Assembly (NCBI GenBank): GCA_038373865.1
Contig: JAXGGA010001119.1
Location: forward strand, 1 to 64,000
DNA from: Uloborus plumipes
Taxonomy: Eukaryota; Arthropoda; Arachnida; Araneae; Uloboridae
Length of the DNA: 64,000 nucleotides
Reading direction: 5' to 3'
Of the stretch, positions 35,901 through 47,847 are shown in pieces. Below the pieces are notes generated by a model that did not search any database, had not been told where the DNA came from, and was given only the letters and a program-made list of their open reading frames with translations. Each line of letters opens with the position of its first letter. Within the stretch, counting starts at the first letter, position 1. Made by a program: the position numbers and the translations under genes.

Positions 35901-37124
35901 TGTTTATTATCTTAGGTGACATTCCTATGAATTGCATGAAATCATTGGTTCATTCTAAGCGGATTATGAGAAACAGCAAATAATCTGGAATTTTAATGCC
36001 ATGCATTATTGTTAATTATCTTGTTGCAATGTTTTGCAAATTAAAATTGAATTCTATGTATATACCAAAAGTCATAGCAAACCCCTCAGCATATATTATG
36101 TTCTTGTATTTATATTGAAATGTTACTGTTTAATATGTTTGATTGATTAATATGAAGGCTTCGAAAACCAAACTGTTGTTAATCTATCCATACTTCTATG
36201 CATATAATTTTATTTGAATAGTTTTGTTTATATTGGTTATAATGAAAAAGTTTTTGGTTCAATTGTTTATAATTAGACAGCAATAGTGTTGAAAAGGGTA
36301 TAATATTTTTTGAAGTAAAAAAGTGCATCATTTTAAACAAGTTAAATAATTTTCATGTAATATCTTATTAAATTTTTTGGTAGAGAAAAATGAATTCAGA
36401 AACTAATGAGTCTATTAATAACATTTTATAGCATAAATGAAATTTTTAAGTTCTTATTAATATACGAAGAAAAGTATATTTATTACTGTTAGTGAAATAA
36501 ATCTGGAGAATTCAGTTTGTTGTCAATTAATCATAACAGCAATAATGTGTTTACATATATTGTGTATTATAGCATTTATGTACATGTAATATATTGTTTC
36601 AGTACTTGTAATGTAATAAGTTGTGTTTTTTGGAAAAAAAATGCTCGAAATACTTTTGATTTACATTAATGTGAATAAAAGTTAGCAAACGTTTTGTTTT
36701 CTTTATTGTATTTTACACATGCATAATTCTCCATCTAAAATAATCAACAAAAATAATTCGTAATTTAAAATCATTTGAAATATTATTTCAGGTTTTATAC
36801 AAGAAATAATGAATAGTAGTTAATTTCCCAACGTTTATTTATTTCTCATGGGCTCAAACAACGTTTCTACGCGCGCGCAAGCGATGGGAGAAACATGGAA
36901 GTAGGAAGGACTCAATGCATGACTCATCATTTCCTACGCGCAGGCCCGTCAGAATAACGATGGCCCCGGTCTATCACGAAACTAATATTTATCTATAACC
37001 TAATCAACGCTTACGCACTAGCGTTTCCTTTCCCAAAATTTCGCGTTACATGAAAGGAATTCGCGTTGTTTTCTCAAGAAAAACCCGCTTTTTAGCCGTT
37101 TCGCCTTGTAGCGGGGATTGACTG
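32996..37124. mobile_element. Tigger/pogo-like element with long inverted termini (~4.1 kb)
   Basis: The left end CTGTCGTCCCCGCTTAATCG mirrors the right end (reverse complement CAGTCAATCCCCGCTACAAG). Inverted similarity continues for roughly 500 bp: GCGGGCCTGC and the ATGAGTCATCCATTGAGTCC block near 33423-33495 recur inverted at about 36900-36950. TA bases flank both ends, as in Tc1/mariner-pogo insertions. No ORF of transposase length remains, so it is non-autonomous or decayed. Confidence 0.6.
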
Positions 37125-37130
37125 TATAGT

Positions 37131-37765
37131 AGGGTGTATTACAATTTTTTTTTTTTTTTGGAAATCCAAAATTTCAAGTTGGTAAAAGTTGTCACAAAAT
37201 TCATAGTTACCACAAAATATTATTTTGAAATTGAAAAATATTTCGGTCCGCAAGGATTACCTTGAAGTTTTAAGTTTTTTAGTTAAAATGATTTAAAAAA
37301 AAAATGTATAAATTATGTGGAAAGCAAAACTAATTATTTAAGGGTAAAAATGAACTACTTAAGGAGTAATCTATCAATAAAAAATGGATTGAAGCTAAAA
37401 TTTAACTTTTAGACTTCCATAAATAGTTATGAAAAACCTCACAATATTGCTAGTCAATCATATTTTTAGAATATTTACATATCCTGTAGACTATTTTTTA
37501 TTATTGTATTACTAGTACAAACATTGAAGTACAATGCTTTAAAATAGCGAGATTGGTCCATTTTTCCACTTAAATAATTATTTTGCTTTACACATAATTT
37601 ATACATTTCTTACAAAATCATAGTTTTTACTAAAAAACTTGAAACTTCAAAGTAATCCCGGTAGAGCTATTCAAAATATTTTTTTTAGTAACAATGAATA
37701 TAGTGACAACTTTTTATCAACTTGGAAATTTTGAATTTCAGAAAACAAAATTCGTGATACACCCT
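37131..37765. mobile_element. Long-TIR MITE (635 bp)
   Basis: The left arm begins AGGGTGTATTACA and the right arm (reverse complement) AGGGTGTATCACGAATTTTG. The arms stay alignable for about 200 bases, sharing TGTATAAATTATGTG, TTTTTTAGT and AATTATTTAAG. It abuts the Tigger-like element. The family is probably Tc1/mariner-like. No ORF. Confidence 0.65.
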
Positions 37766-38187
37766 CTGGACTCTAAATGCAAGAAAAATACATATTGATA
37801 ACCAGTCCAGCCATTTAAATTTTTTCCTGCGAAATGGGAGACAATTGACACTTAAGTTCAGGATTTTCTCTTAGATCATTCTGACCTTCTAAAAAATTTC
37901 ATTAGCCGGCAAATTTGGGGACAGTATTGCATTTTAAATGTTTTTTAATGGCGCCTGATGTTCATGTTACTATCATATGTGGCTGTTTTTGTAGAATACG
38001 TTTCACACACCACTCGCGGTTAACTTTATTTTATTTATAGATCTCCAATAGATTTAGAAGTTATATAGGGTTGTTTAGAGTACCTTAATCCGATTTTGAA
38101 GTATTGAAACTGAACTAGTACGTTAAATTTTCTTAACGATTACCATTTTCAAAAAACTAGAAGCCAGTCCCACAGATCTTATGCATA
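37766..38187. other. Intergenic, nothing recognised
   Basis: A short AT-rich interval between two DNA transposons. No feature was recognised on either strand. Confidence 0.4.
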
Positions 38188-38195
38188 CGAAGGGG

Positions 38196-38835
38196 TAGTG
38201 ACATAACAATAGGGTGGCAGGGCTGGTACAATACCACGGGCCCCCGACCCAAGAGGCCACAAGCTCAGAAATATTTTTGTTTTACATTGTACCTAACTTA
38301 TTTCTTACAATTCCTGTGACTACAGCTAGTGCTGAACGATTATTTTCAAAGTTAAAATTAATAAAAATCTATTTAAGAAACTATGGGACAAGACAGGTTA
38401 TGTAACTTGGCTATTCTGTCTATTGAAAATTCCATGGCCCGATAGTTAAACTTTCATGATGCTGCAGACACTTTTGCAAAACAGAAAGCTCAAAAAAAAA
38501 AAAAAAAAAATCTTAATAAATATCATTTTGAAATTAAATTGTTATATTTATTCCATTGTATGCAGGTTTCTGCTCCTTCACCGAAAAGCTAGCAAATAGA
38601 TGATGAATGTGAGTCTCCAATCCACATTGGGCTAGCATGGGGACTATAGCCCATTTTCTCCCGCCTAAGAGAGGAAACCTATGGCCAATAGCAGAACACC
38701 ATACACAGTGTAATTGAGGAAACTGAAAATCTGAGTTTATTAAAATTAAACTGAGTACAACAACACTATTTTTAATGATAAGGCCCCTATGAAAAAAATT
38801 TGCCACGGAACCCAGTTGATATAGTTACGCCACTA
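38196..38835 (+). mobile_element. hAT deletion derivative (640 bp) with transposase remnant
   Basis: Left terminus TAGTGACATAAC, right (reverse complement) TAGTGGCGTAAC. The exact 8-bp duplication CGAAGGGG lies at 38188-38195 and 38836-38843. It retains a piece of the hAT transposase C-terminal domain, so it derives from an autonomous hAT by internal deletion. Confidence 0.85.
38262..38500 (+). pseudogene. hAT transposase C-terminal (dimerisation) fragment
   Basis: The frame from 38262 encodes EIFLFYIVPNLFLTIPVTTA and then SAERLFSKLKLIKIYLRN, the hallmark of the hAT dimerisation domain (PVTTASAERxFSxLKxIK). The frame breaks shortly after, and later segments continue in other frames. Only the domain tail survives, so no activity is expected. 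Confidence 0.85.
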
Positions 38836-38843
38836 CGAAGGGG

Positions 38844-40209
38844 TATATGTAGTTCACCCACCTTTTATTTAAATTTGGAGCTAACTTGTCTAAAATAAGA
38901 GGAAACCTGGATAAAGTAGGTAAATTTTTAGTATAAAAATATTTTTTGCAGATTCAACCATATTTGAGATATTTAGTGACATTTAAACCTGTTTGATGGA
39001 AAATAAAACAAAAAGCAGATCAATTACATTTGTGAAATTTATTGAAAGTCAGGAATTGTGACAAGTGTTTAGAAATGCATGTGTATGTATGGAACTCTTT
39101 ATTTCATGAGGTGGGAAAAATAAAAGTCAGTTTAAGTGAATAAATTCCATAGGTAAGAACTAAAGGTTGAGACTAACCGTTGCCACTAGCGACTAAAAAT
39201 AATTATTTGGCGATTACAAGATATTATGTTGGTAGTCAAATTGGTGGCCTACTTTTTTCTGAAATAACTTAAATTACTGATGCATTGTGCGGATTATAAA
39301 AAGAAAATGGCCATTAGCATCGTCAATGGTGGTCAATGTTAACTTTGAGAGAAAATAGGATCATCTGCTGTACAAAATCATAATTTCAATCTAGAAAATG
39401 TATTGAAACTGTGTTGGAAAAATAGTCTAAGATGACTAAATTAATGATTAATCAACAAATTAAATGAAATGTTTTTTATCTTCAAGTATGCAGATATGTT
39501 TAGTTTGTTTTATTTGCATAATGTCTTACTATTTAGATTTTAAAATAAATAATTCTTTTTCAGAAAAGGTTTATAAATTTTTTTTGAAACATTTGTCTTT
39601 TATATATAGTAATTTAGTTAAGATATATGCAAGTAGATAGTGTAATATTACTATATGCTGAATGAAGTGAAGTGGGAATGCAATTTGGGAACTTGGTTCA
39701 AAGTGGCCACTAACTTTTTTTGGGTGTACTGGCCACAATCAAATTTTTTTAGTCTCAAGCTTTAGTAAGAACTAATTTTAACGTTATTAAAAGCTTACAG
39801 GATGACTAAGACTAGTTAGAAGATATTACTTTGTAATTATAATGTACTCTAAAAATTGTGTGCACATTGGTTCCTAAAAAAAAATTGGTAAGCACTTTGA
39901 CTTGACCAACGAGGTATTGTCAGCGGCAAAGTTACAAGTTCAGAAAAACAAAATTTCCCTCTCAAAAAAAAAAGAAAAAAAAAATTTCTCAGAGAACAAA
40001 ATTTTTTAACATTTTTCATTAGCCATTTAGTCTCCTCTTTTGTGCCTCAACGATGTGGCTGCTGCACTACAACATTTGTGCAGCATTTGTGCTTGCAGTT
40101 GTGACCACGATACATTAAAATTGGTTAGGCACAATTATGGAAGACTATGGAGGAATAAGATGCAGAAAAATATATTTATTTTTAGTAAGTAGTTATCCAA
40201 CACAACCTA
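38844..40209. other. Intergenic, downstream of SOD1
   Basis: AT-rich, no gene or delimited element recognised. Homopurine A-rich runs occur near 39965. Confidence 0.4.
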
Positions 40210-40215
40210 TTTATT
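40210..40215 (-). terminator. Candidate SOD1 polyadenylation signal
   Basis: AATAAA on the minus strand about 97 bases past the stop codon. Another lies further downstream near 40170. Confidence 0.5.
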
Positions 40216-40311
40216 TTCACTTTGTATTGCCACATTTGTATAGTTTGGAGAATTACAAAATAAATCATAGCAAGCAAACGCTGCCTTAGGAATGGTTGGT
40301 TGCCGATGTGC

Positions 40312-40419
40312 TCATTTTGCAACTCCAATCACACCACAAGCAAGTCTTCCTCCTGCATTACCAGTTGTCTTACTGAGTTCATGTCCACCTTTTCCCAAGT
40401 CATCAGGGTCAGCATGAAC
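40312..40419 (-). CDS. SOD1: SOD1 terminal exon
   Basis: The acceptor CATAG precedes 40419. Thirty-five codons and TGA (40312-40314) encode [20 protein letters not shown] and then [15 protein letters not shown]. It carries the last Cu histidine, the active-site arginine and the second disulfide cysteine. Confidence 0.93.
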   Translation of the reverse strand, partial: VHADPDDLGKGGHELSKTTGNAGGRLACGVIGVAK

Positions 40420-43400
40420 CTATGAAAGGAAAAAAAGGCATGTTCAGGCAACTTTAAACACCATTTATAAGAAAGTGACTTATGTTTTTTCAAAATAATA
40501 TTCTACTAACACAAATGTGACAACCAGCAAAAGGATCTGGGTTTTAGCTAAATTATACACCCCAATGGAGATCAATGACCCTCTTAAAGCTATGGACTCC
40601 CCTATTCCTTACCACCTCTTCCGGTAAACTTCCAATTCCCACTAAGCTGCTAAAATAGTAATTTTCTCGAATTTCCAGGTTTGCCAGAGATTTAAACAGC
40701 TTAAAACAATGACCCCTAGTCCTGCTTTCAATGCAGAAATTTAACCCTATAACCTTTAATTTTGATAAATTTAAACTGAATCATGTCCCCTCTGATTCTC
40801 CTTTGCTCAAGACTATACATGTTAAGCATTAATTCTGGAATCATAGTCTGGAGGCTGGAGATATTAAAAAGTACATATACAGCCAATTCTAAAAATAATT
40901 TATGCATGATTTATACAACTACAAATACGACGACCAGCAACAGGCTCTGGGCCCAATTGGGCTGGTCCTAGTCAAATTATAGACCCCAATGAAGATCAAT
41001 GGCCCTCTTAAAACTATACTCCCTTGCTCCTTACCGCCTCTTCTGGTAAACTATTCCAAGTTCCCACTACTCTGCTAAAATAGTAATTTTTCCGAATTTT
41101 CAAGATAGCCGGAGATTTAAGTAGCTCATAACAATGACTCCTTGTCCTGCTTTCCGTGCAAAAATATAACCCTGTAACATCTTTCATTTTGTTATATTTA
41201 AAACAATTGAATCATGCCTCCTCTGGTTCTCCTTTGCTCAAGACTATACATATTAAGCATTTTAAGTCTGGAATCATAGTCTAAATTAGAAAATCCCCAT
41301 TCACTACGTTCATCTTTTAACTCTTTGTACAATTCAAAATAAATTAATATTTTAAGATAAGGAGACCAAAACTGAACAGCATACTCCAAATGAGGTCTTA
41401 CCAAACTTCTAAATGAAGGCAGAACCTTCTTAGGTTTGTTTGAAATAGATAGATTTATGAACCCAAACAGTGGCGTATCCAGGAATTGATTTTGGGGGGT
41501 GCACATCGAACATCGAAACTGTGATGAGAAAGGAAAAAAATCAAGAAATATGGTGGTACTTTAAAAACGCAATATTTCGATTTAATTTTTTCTATTGAAC
41601 GTTGCTCAAAGATTGTTTTTTTTTTCTTCACAAAAATGAATATCGTGCAAGAACAATAAACATATTAGGAGAGAAAAAAATCTCGAGCCAAAAGCACTCC
41701 AGTCTTCATCGGAAAATTGATAGATCATTTGTAATTTAAAAAAAAATAGTTGCATGATAAAAAATATTTTTGAAGGTCCAAGAGTACCAAAATGAAATCT
41801 TTTGTACACTTTGGTTTTCATTAAGTTTTATTTTATGATTATTTTTGTTTCATGAAAGATAAGATATTTCTTAGCTCATATGCACGCATTTTCTCATGCA
41901 TATTCTACAAAATGTCCATTTAAACGTCCTTCAGATGTTGGGGAACGTGGGGGTGAGATTCAAATAACGGGGCAAATTGGAATGTTAAAACATTTTAGCT
42001 CTTCTGCGCCATCCACCTAGCAACATACTAACTGTGTTCTTAAACCTATAGTCGATTGGACGACTGCGATTCAAATATAAATAGACTTGAAAATGAAAGG
42101 GAATATATACAACTCATTTTCAAAAATTTCATGCACATATTGTAATATTTTGCACTTTCTGGAAAATTGTTTTTGTTTTTCAGCTATTACTCACTCCTTT
42201 TCTTTTAAATCCCAGATGTGCTCGTTGATTAATTCATTCATTCGCATTCCTTCATTAATATTTCAATGTAAGTGTTAATATGAAAAACGGTGCGATAAGT
42301 TTTCAAACAAAAATCCAATTTGTCACATTTCGAAAAAAGAATAAGCTGGTGTTTTGTTGATTTTTTCTTTACGATGTAAAATAATAAATGACAGTTTGTT
42401 CAAAATAATATTTAAAGAGGAGGAGCAATGCGCAAACACATTTAAATCATTGAAATAATCTGCAATTAATAGGAAGCTTAAACGTCTAGCAATGTTTGTG
42501 AGAGGCGCGGGTACATCGCTCATTTTCCTCTTACATTTCCACAATTACAGAATGACCGTCAGTTTTGCTTCTTCTTGTCGAAAACACATAATAATAATGT
42601 GACAATATTTCAGTGTCCATAAAGTATTTTTCATTGAAAAAACCTGAAGCACATTTGGATGAAGGTTGCATGTTTTTTCAAAATTCGGTGCCACCATTTT
42701 TTATAGTCTTACAAAATCTTGGGGGGTGCATTGGTCCCTTGGCACCCCCCCTGGATACGCCACTGAACCCAAACATCCTATTGGCTTTATTACTAGCTAT
42801 ACTGCACTGTTGACTAAACTTGAAGTCCTGATTTATTAAGACACCTATATCCATAGCATTATCTGCTTATTAATGAGTGTACCCTGTAAATAATAGCTTG
42901 TATGTTTATTTCCATGACCTAAATGCAATGTTTAATAACAAGGGTCTGTACTGAATATTGGTCTATGAAAGCGGTCCACTGGCTATAAAGTTCGGGTAGC
43001 CCTGATTCAGAGTAGAAGCAATGATTAGCAAAAATGTATTTTGTATTTAAGCAATCCCAGTCTTAAATATAGGTACTAATATTTGTATTATAATGAAATA
43101 TAAATAAAAACTGCCATTACAAAAAATGAAGAATTCGGCAATTTTATTTCATTTTTCACCTTTTTGCAGGCCCGTCATTTCAAGTTTTTCCCAGCGGCAG
43201 GGGGGGGGGGGGGGCAAAGGGTGTAAACACAATGCAATTTCATTGAAAAACAATAAAAACCATGCTCACTTGTGTGTTAGCATTCATTTCTCAAAGCTAG
43301 GAGAGGGGCAGCAATTGGCACCCCCCCCCCAAATGACAGGTCTGCCACATGGTTAAAATGTAACATGTTATTTTTAAACATTTGAAAAATTTTACCCATT

Positions 43401-46400
43401 ACTTACTGATCCAAACAGAAAAAAAATAGGGGTAAGATTTATAAAAATATAACATTAATTTTTTGCCTATATACTAAAGACCACCCTAATGAAAAATAAT
43501 CCTTTCAAAATAAAATAGCAGGTGGTAAAAATAAATATAAGATCCCGCTTCAATGCTGGTTGAAATCGGGAATCTGATGTCCACAATAATAATGGCAAAA
43601 TTAGGAAGAAAAAATTATAAATTTCAGATGTTTCTCGAAATTCCATGACACGTTTCGGCTTCATAAAATTCCCAGACTATTATTAGTTTCCAGGTAGAGT
43701 ACCCCTCTGCTCAAACTTAATCAGAAATTTACTATTCTTTCAAAACAATTCTTACCACAGCACTTCGTCCAATAATTGAAAGTGGACCAGAGAGAGAGAT
43801 CAGCTTATCAGTAATGTTCACTTTGGCGATGCCATCATCGCCAGCTTCCACATTTCCAAGATCCCCAACATGCCTGAAACACAAAGTAACATCAAAATAG
43901 CAGTTTTAAAAAAAACTATTCCAAACTAATTTTGCAAACATTTTAGGTCTAGTAACAATGTCCTTCATATTGACATCATAAGAAGAGACAACTTACATAC
44001 CTGCCAACATGTCTACTTAGAAAATCTTACAATTTTCCCTACGAAACCGTGCTAAGACAATAACCTATTTCTTGATGAAAATAAGACATTAAATAAGTTA
44101 CTACAACTGTATCACTCACTTTTCAGTAGTTATCTTTTATTGTAACTAACATTTTAACTTTTTTTTAGATTTTCAATTGAATTAATTCATTTCAGTTATG
44201 CAATTTTCTGTGGAGTATGTTTTGAATATAAGTATGTTGGGGTAAGAAAAAAAACATGAATAATAAAAAATAAATGTATTAAAGTAAAGTAGTATTCGGT
44301 AGCCATGTTAAAATACCTTCTAATTGTCAAAAATATTAAAATACTTTCAAGTTGCAAAAGGGTTGAAATCTTAACACAGGAAGCAATTTTTCGTTGACGA
44401 TGTATACTTTTTAAAAATAAATTTAGTAATTATCAAAATAAATAAAAATGCAACAAGTCAACCTAAGATAGCAATGTGTCAAAATAACTTCCAATCATCG
44501 AAAATATTAAAACACTGACAAGATTATGGATTAAAATTTCAAACAAGAGATCGCGAGAAAATCGCGAGTAAAACGTAAGCATGTAAAATGTGGAGGAAAA
44601 AATTTATAATCTATTGCAATAAATAATTAAATATGATAACCTAAGGTAGTATGTGTGAATGCAACCTAAAATTTTCTCAAATATTAAAATATTTGCACGA
44701 TGCAAAAGGATTGCGGTCTCAAAAACACGAACCAGTTTTCCGCGAAGTACGCTTTCAGTGCTGAAATATGACGAAGTTTAGGCTCTCCGTCGCGCATTAA
44801 CACATGTAACGATGAATTTTAGAGAAGTCTAGTAGTTGAAATTTAGTTATATTAAAAAAAACATTGGAATTGATGAAAAATCTATAAAAAACGTACAATT
44901 TTACACCTTAACCGTACGATTGTACAATAGGGCAAAAAAACGTACATTGTACAGCCAAAACGTACAAGTTGGCAGGTATGAACTTAGCATTAGCACCGGT
45001 TAACATGTCAATATACTTTGATAAAAATAAAATTTTATAAAAAAAAGTAAAACCGACTTCAAAAACGCAGCCGAAAATTGCTCTAAAAAGTAAAAAATAA
45101 ATTTATTCTTTGAACACCATCGATACTACTTTTAAACATGAGTTTTGAAGTCGGTGCCGAAACAGTTAATAAAATCATTCATACCCATTGATTGTACCAT
45201 TTGATTGATTTTTCCTCTCAAACAACACTTGAAATTGATTATGAAACATTTATGGTTCTTTTAATTATGAAACATGTAACCGAAGAATGGGCACAAATGA
45301 TTTTATTAACTGTTTTGGCACCAACTTCAAAACTCATGTTTAAAAGTAGTATCGATGGTGTTCAAAGAATAAATTTATTTTTTACTATTTAGAGCAATTT
45401 TCAGCTGCGTTTTTGAAGTCGGTTTTGCTTTTTTTATAAAATTTTATTTTTATTTCATTCTTTTCAGTGTAAATGTATACTCGGAAGAGTGTCATGTTGC
45501 CATCATGACGCTTCATCTCATTTTATTAACGCGTCCAAAATTTTAAACGATTGCCACTAAAAAAAATTGTGTTAATTTCTGGGATTTAATTAAAGCATGT
45601 TTAAAATACAAGTTCTCAGCCGATTATACGGATAAAACTGGCCAACAGGTTAATCTGCAAAGTGGCCAATTACAAGGCTTGAGATGAGCCTTGAATATTC
45701 AATACAAAACGTGGAAATGATATTAGCAGTTCCAGCTATCTGCCCTGGAGTTGAATTGATACACAAAATACAGGATTGGATTGATGAAAGCCTTCGAAAA
45801 TAAAGTTTTAAAAATTTAATCATTATTTAATGGGGAAATTACATGAAATTTACTGTTTTCCATAATTACCGTTCTCAAACCCCGCATCATGGGACCACCA
45901 GGAAGGTGTACCCTTTCAAACAAAAAAATAATTATCCAAAGCGGACTATTCAGCAAAAAGTTATGCGTGGTCAAGGTCATACATTAAAAAAAAGTTATAC
46001 TGGTCGACTAGAGAACCTCCTCCGTGTTTTTGTCGGTTAATAAATGATGTATATCACAATATTTATAAGTTGATAGAAGCTCTAACCAAATTAAAACTAT
46101 TTAAACTTCAAGCAATTTTAAATTTATAATAGTGTCCCATTCACATACTTCTATACTAAGACAAGCCGGCATTTTTCATTGTTGCAGAGCTAGGGTTACC
46201 AGGGATCCAAAATGGCAGATGCGTCAGCCAGGCTTTATACCAAACTGTCGTAATTTGTGACATCATACCAGACATAGCTTCGTTTTAGAAATCAGACAGT
46301 TTAAAAAATTAATAAAAATTAGCTTTGGGGAAAATAAAAGTACATTTGTCCACATCTCATTATTTCTTAGTACCATCCATTGTTTTATATTATTTTTTTG

Positions 46401-47847
46401 CCCAAATGTACCATCCTAACGCCTATACTCGTTACGCCTCACGAAATGAAACGTGTGTTGAACCAAACACAGAAAAAATATTGTTGTAGTTACATATAAA
46501 ATGCTAAAATTACATATGCCAAATGTGTGTGTGCTTTCTTTTTTGTAATACGCATTATGGCACATTATGGGGACAAAATGCAGATTTATAACCTTTGTAT
46601 TAAAGTGCTCAATGTCAAATTCTCTGATTTAAATTTAATATCCAGTTGAGGGATAGGTTTTTATTTGAGAACCTTTTTGGAGAAGAGCCGTAGAAAATAC
46701 ACCTTTCTAATTTGGCTATATATATTTCATACTTTTAACTTCTAGAACATAATAAATATGATAAACTAACAACAGACGTTGAAAGATTAATGTCTAATTT
46801 ATGTGCTTATTATGCCTTTCTGGTAATCAGGACAAATTTCAACAATTATGAAACATTTCAAGTCAACCGTAACCATATTAGGGATGAATTTTAGTTTTAG
46901 CAAAAAGCACTAAGAGACAGTATAGTATAAGGTCCTATAAGTGGCGCAGTTGGGCCCAACTGACTAAAATTATGAACTAAGATTTCAAGAATACATTTTG
47001 GTTGAGGGAAGCGGAGAGAAATACATTGATAATTTACCTGATTTCATCTTCAGGAGCACCATGCTCTTTATTATATGGGTTGAAATGAGCTCCAGCACTT
47101 ATACATCCTAAATTGACATGCATAAGATTAATAAAATTGAAAATGGGGAAAAAAGGTATAGAAAGCAATGATAGCGCACGAAAGAATTTTGCACGAAAAA
47201 AATATGAAACTTAAAAATTTGAAATATTTTCAAAAAAACTCAATAAGATATTGTATGTTGCTCTACTAAATAAACCAACTGACATAGAATAAGAGGGGGA
47301 ATTTAAATTTGGGTTGCAAATTAGCTGACTGGGAGGAAAGAAGGTATAATTATTAATGGAAATTAAGTAAAGTTCTCAAATATCAGTTTAATATTTGAGA
47401 ACTTTATTGAAAATTGTGAATGGCATTGAGTGGTGGTGGAGGGAGGGATTTGCAATGGGCAAAAATTTAAATTGGCCCCTCAGATTTAGAATTCTAAGAG
47501 TCAAAACAGAATCATTTTAATAAAAATATACAACTATTGACCACTTATTTATAACGATAAAAAAATAAATCCTTCGCTCAAAGTTAGGAAATACTTTAAT
47601 AGATGTTGTTATTCAACATCTGAAAACAATAAGTAAACATCTGAAAATAATAAAAAAAATCATTAACAAGCACTATTTTTACCAACGAAAACATTTACAG
47701 AGATAATATGAGTTAAACAAAAGCAACAGAGCAACACTAAAAAACATTACCATTAGTATTATCGCCGAATTCATGAATGTGAAATCCATGCAGACCTTTG
47801 CTAAGACCACTAATTTCTCCAGTAGCTGTCACAGGACTATCTGGACT
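40312..47847 (-). CDS. SOD1: Cu/Zn superoxide dismutase, exons 2-5 (exon 1 not found)
   Basis: Exons in coding order are 47847-47751, 47107-47038, 43873-43756 and 40419-40312. All introns are GT-AG and phases join at 1, 2 and 0, giving about 130 residues. The enzyme disproportionates superoxide to oxygen and hydrogen peroxide in the cytosol. All metal ligands are present: GFHIHEFGD (two Cu histidines), [12 protein letters not shown] (bridging and Zn histidines), RHVGDLGN (Zn His and Asp) and [14 protein letters not shown] (fourth Cu histidine). The disulfide cysteines (NGC and RLACG) and the active-site arginine (GGRLACG) are also there. It ends GVIGVAK and stop. The usual length is about 153, so roughly 23 N-terminal residues are on an upstream exon that I could not find. 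The phase-0 start of exon 2 fits that. Nothing suggests a pseudogene. Confidence 0.93.
40516..40880 (-). mobile_element. LINE 3' fragment, copy 1 (SOD1 last intron)
   Basis: It is nearly collinear with the following LINE fragment, sharing GAATCATAGTCTGGA-type and CTCAAGACTATACATGTTAA blocks and the CCAGCAAAAGG/CTCTGGG tail. It is the C-terminal end of a LINE reverse transcriptase ORF plus 3' tail, 5'-truncated, in the same orientation as SOD1. Confidence 0.6.
40925..42960 (-). mobile_element. LINE 3' fragment, copy 2, split by an hAT MITE
   Basis: On the minus strand the part right of the MITE (42960-42766) and the part left of it (41467-40925) form one LINE ORF2 C-terminal region. Segments include [20 protein letters not shown] and [20 protein letters not shown], the usual CR1/Jockey-type order. 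The tail GACTAGGACCAGCCCAATTG is shared with the fragment at 14.7-15.1 kb. Stops and truncation make it inactive. Confidence 0.75.
41468..42765. mobile_element. hAT MITE, 1298 bp, CAGTGGCGTATCCAGG ends
   Basis: Left CAGTGGCGTATCCAGGA, right CTGGATACGCCACTG. The exact 8-bp duplication AACCCAAA lies at 41460-41467 and 42766-42773. GGGGGGTGCA occurs just inside both ends. No transposase. It interrupts a LINE copy. Confidence 0.92.
43167..43344. mobile_element. Short MITE, CAGGCCCGTCATTTCAAG end
   Basis: The left end CAGGCCCGTCATTTCAAG mirrors the right end (reverse complement CAGACCTGTCATTT). Opposed G and C runs lie inside, with CAATGCAATTTCATTG in the centre. It is the opposite-orientation relative of 17989-18152. 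No target duplication was seen. Confidence 0.6.
43756..43873 (-). CDS. SOD1: SOD1 exon 4 (zinc ligands)
   Basis: The acceptor GTTTCAG precedes 43873 and the donor GTAAG follows 43756. One base plus 39 codons, starting [19 protein letters not shown] and ending SIIGRSAV. It supplies the zinc His and Asp. Confidence 0.92.
43996..44980. mobile_element. 985-bp transposon, CATACCTGCCAAC ends, 6-bp duplication
   Basis: The termini CATACCTGCCAAC and GTTGGCAGGTATG are perfect inverted repeats. The flanking duplication is AACTTA, six bases, at 43990-43995 and 44981-44986. About three diverged tandem units lie inside, with TTGTCAAAAATATTAAAAT and AACACAGGAAGC, also found in the 2.0-kb element at 21657. 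No ORF. Confidence 0.8.
45021..45453. repeat. Foldback element, ~158-bp arms
   Basis: The left arm 45021-45179 and right arm 45296-45453 are almost perfectly complementary, including AAAACCGACTTCAAAAACGC, CACCATCGATACTACTTTTA and AACAGTTAATAAAATCATT. The loop is about 116 bases. It lies in SOD1 intron 3. A small ORF (45192-45392) is a by-product. Confidence 0.85.
45454..47037 (-). other. SOD1 intron 3, remainder
   Basis: No gene or delimited element. About 45,880-46,040 resembles the repeat at 19.4-19.7 kb (GCGGACTATTCAGCAAAAAG and a TCGGTTAATAAA tail), so a dispersed-repeat end is likely there. The rest is unremarkable. Confidence 0.35.
47038..47107 (-). CDS. SOD1: SOD1 exon 3 (bridging histidine)
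   Basis: The acceptor TCAATTTAG precedes 47107 and the donor GTAAAT follows 47038. Two bases, 22 codons and two bases encode [20 protein letters not shown] and EI. It contains the disulfide cysteine, the bridging histidine and a zinc histidine. Confidence 0.92.
47751..47847 (-). CDS. SOD1: SOD1 exon 2 (copper-ligand exon)
   Basis: The acceptor TTTCTTTTAG precedes 47847 and the donor GTAATG follows 47751. Thirty-two codons plus one base, from [15 protein letters not shown] to [13 protein letters not shown]. Two Cu-binding histidines sit in HIH. Confidence 0.92.

Noticed and set aside
42945..43004. hAT-like end CAGGGCTACCCGAACTTT on the minus strand
   Set aside because: No partner end and no target duplication found; too short to annotate.
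47041..47110. SOD1 as a processed pseudogene
   Set aside because: The gene retains introns with GT-AG borders, consistent phases and all catalytic residues, so a retrocopy is excluded.
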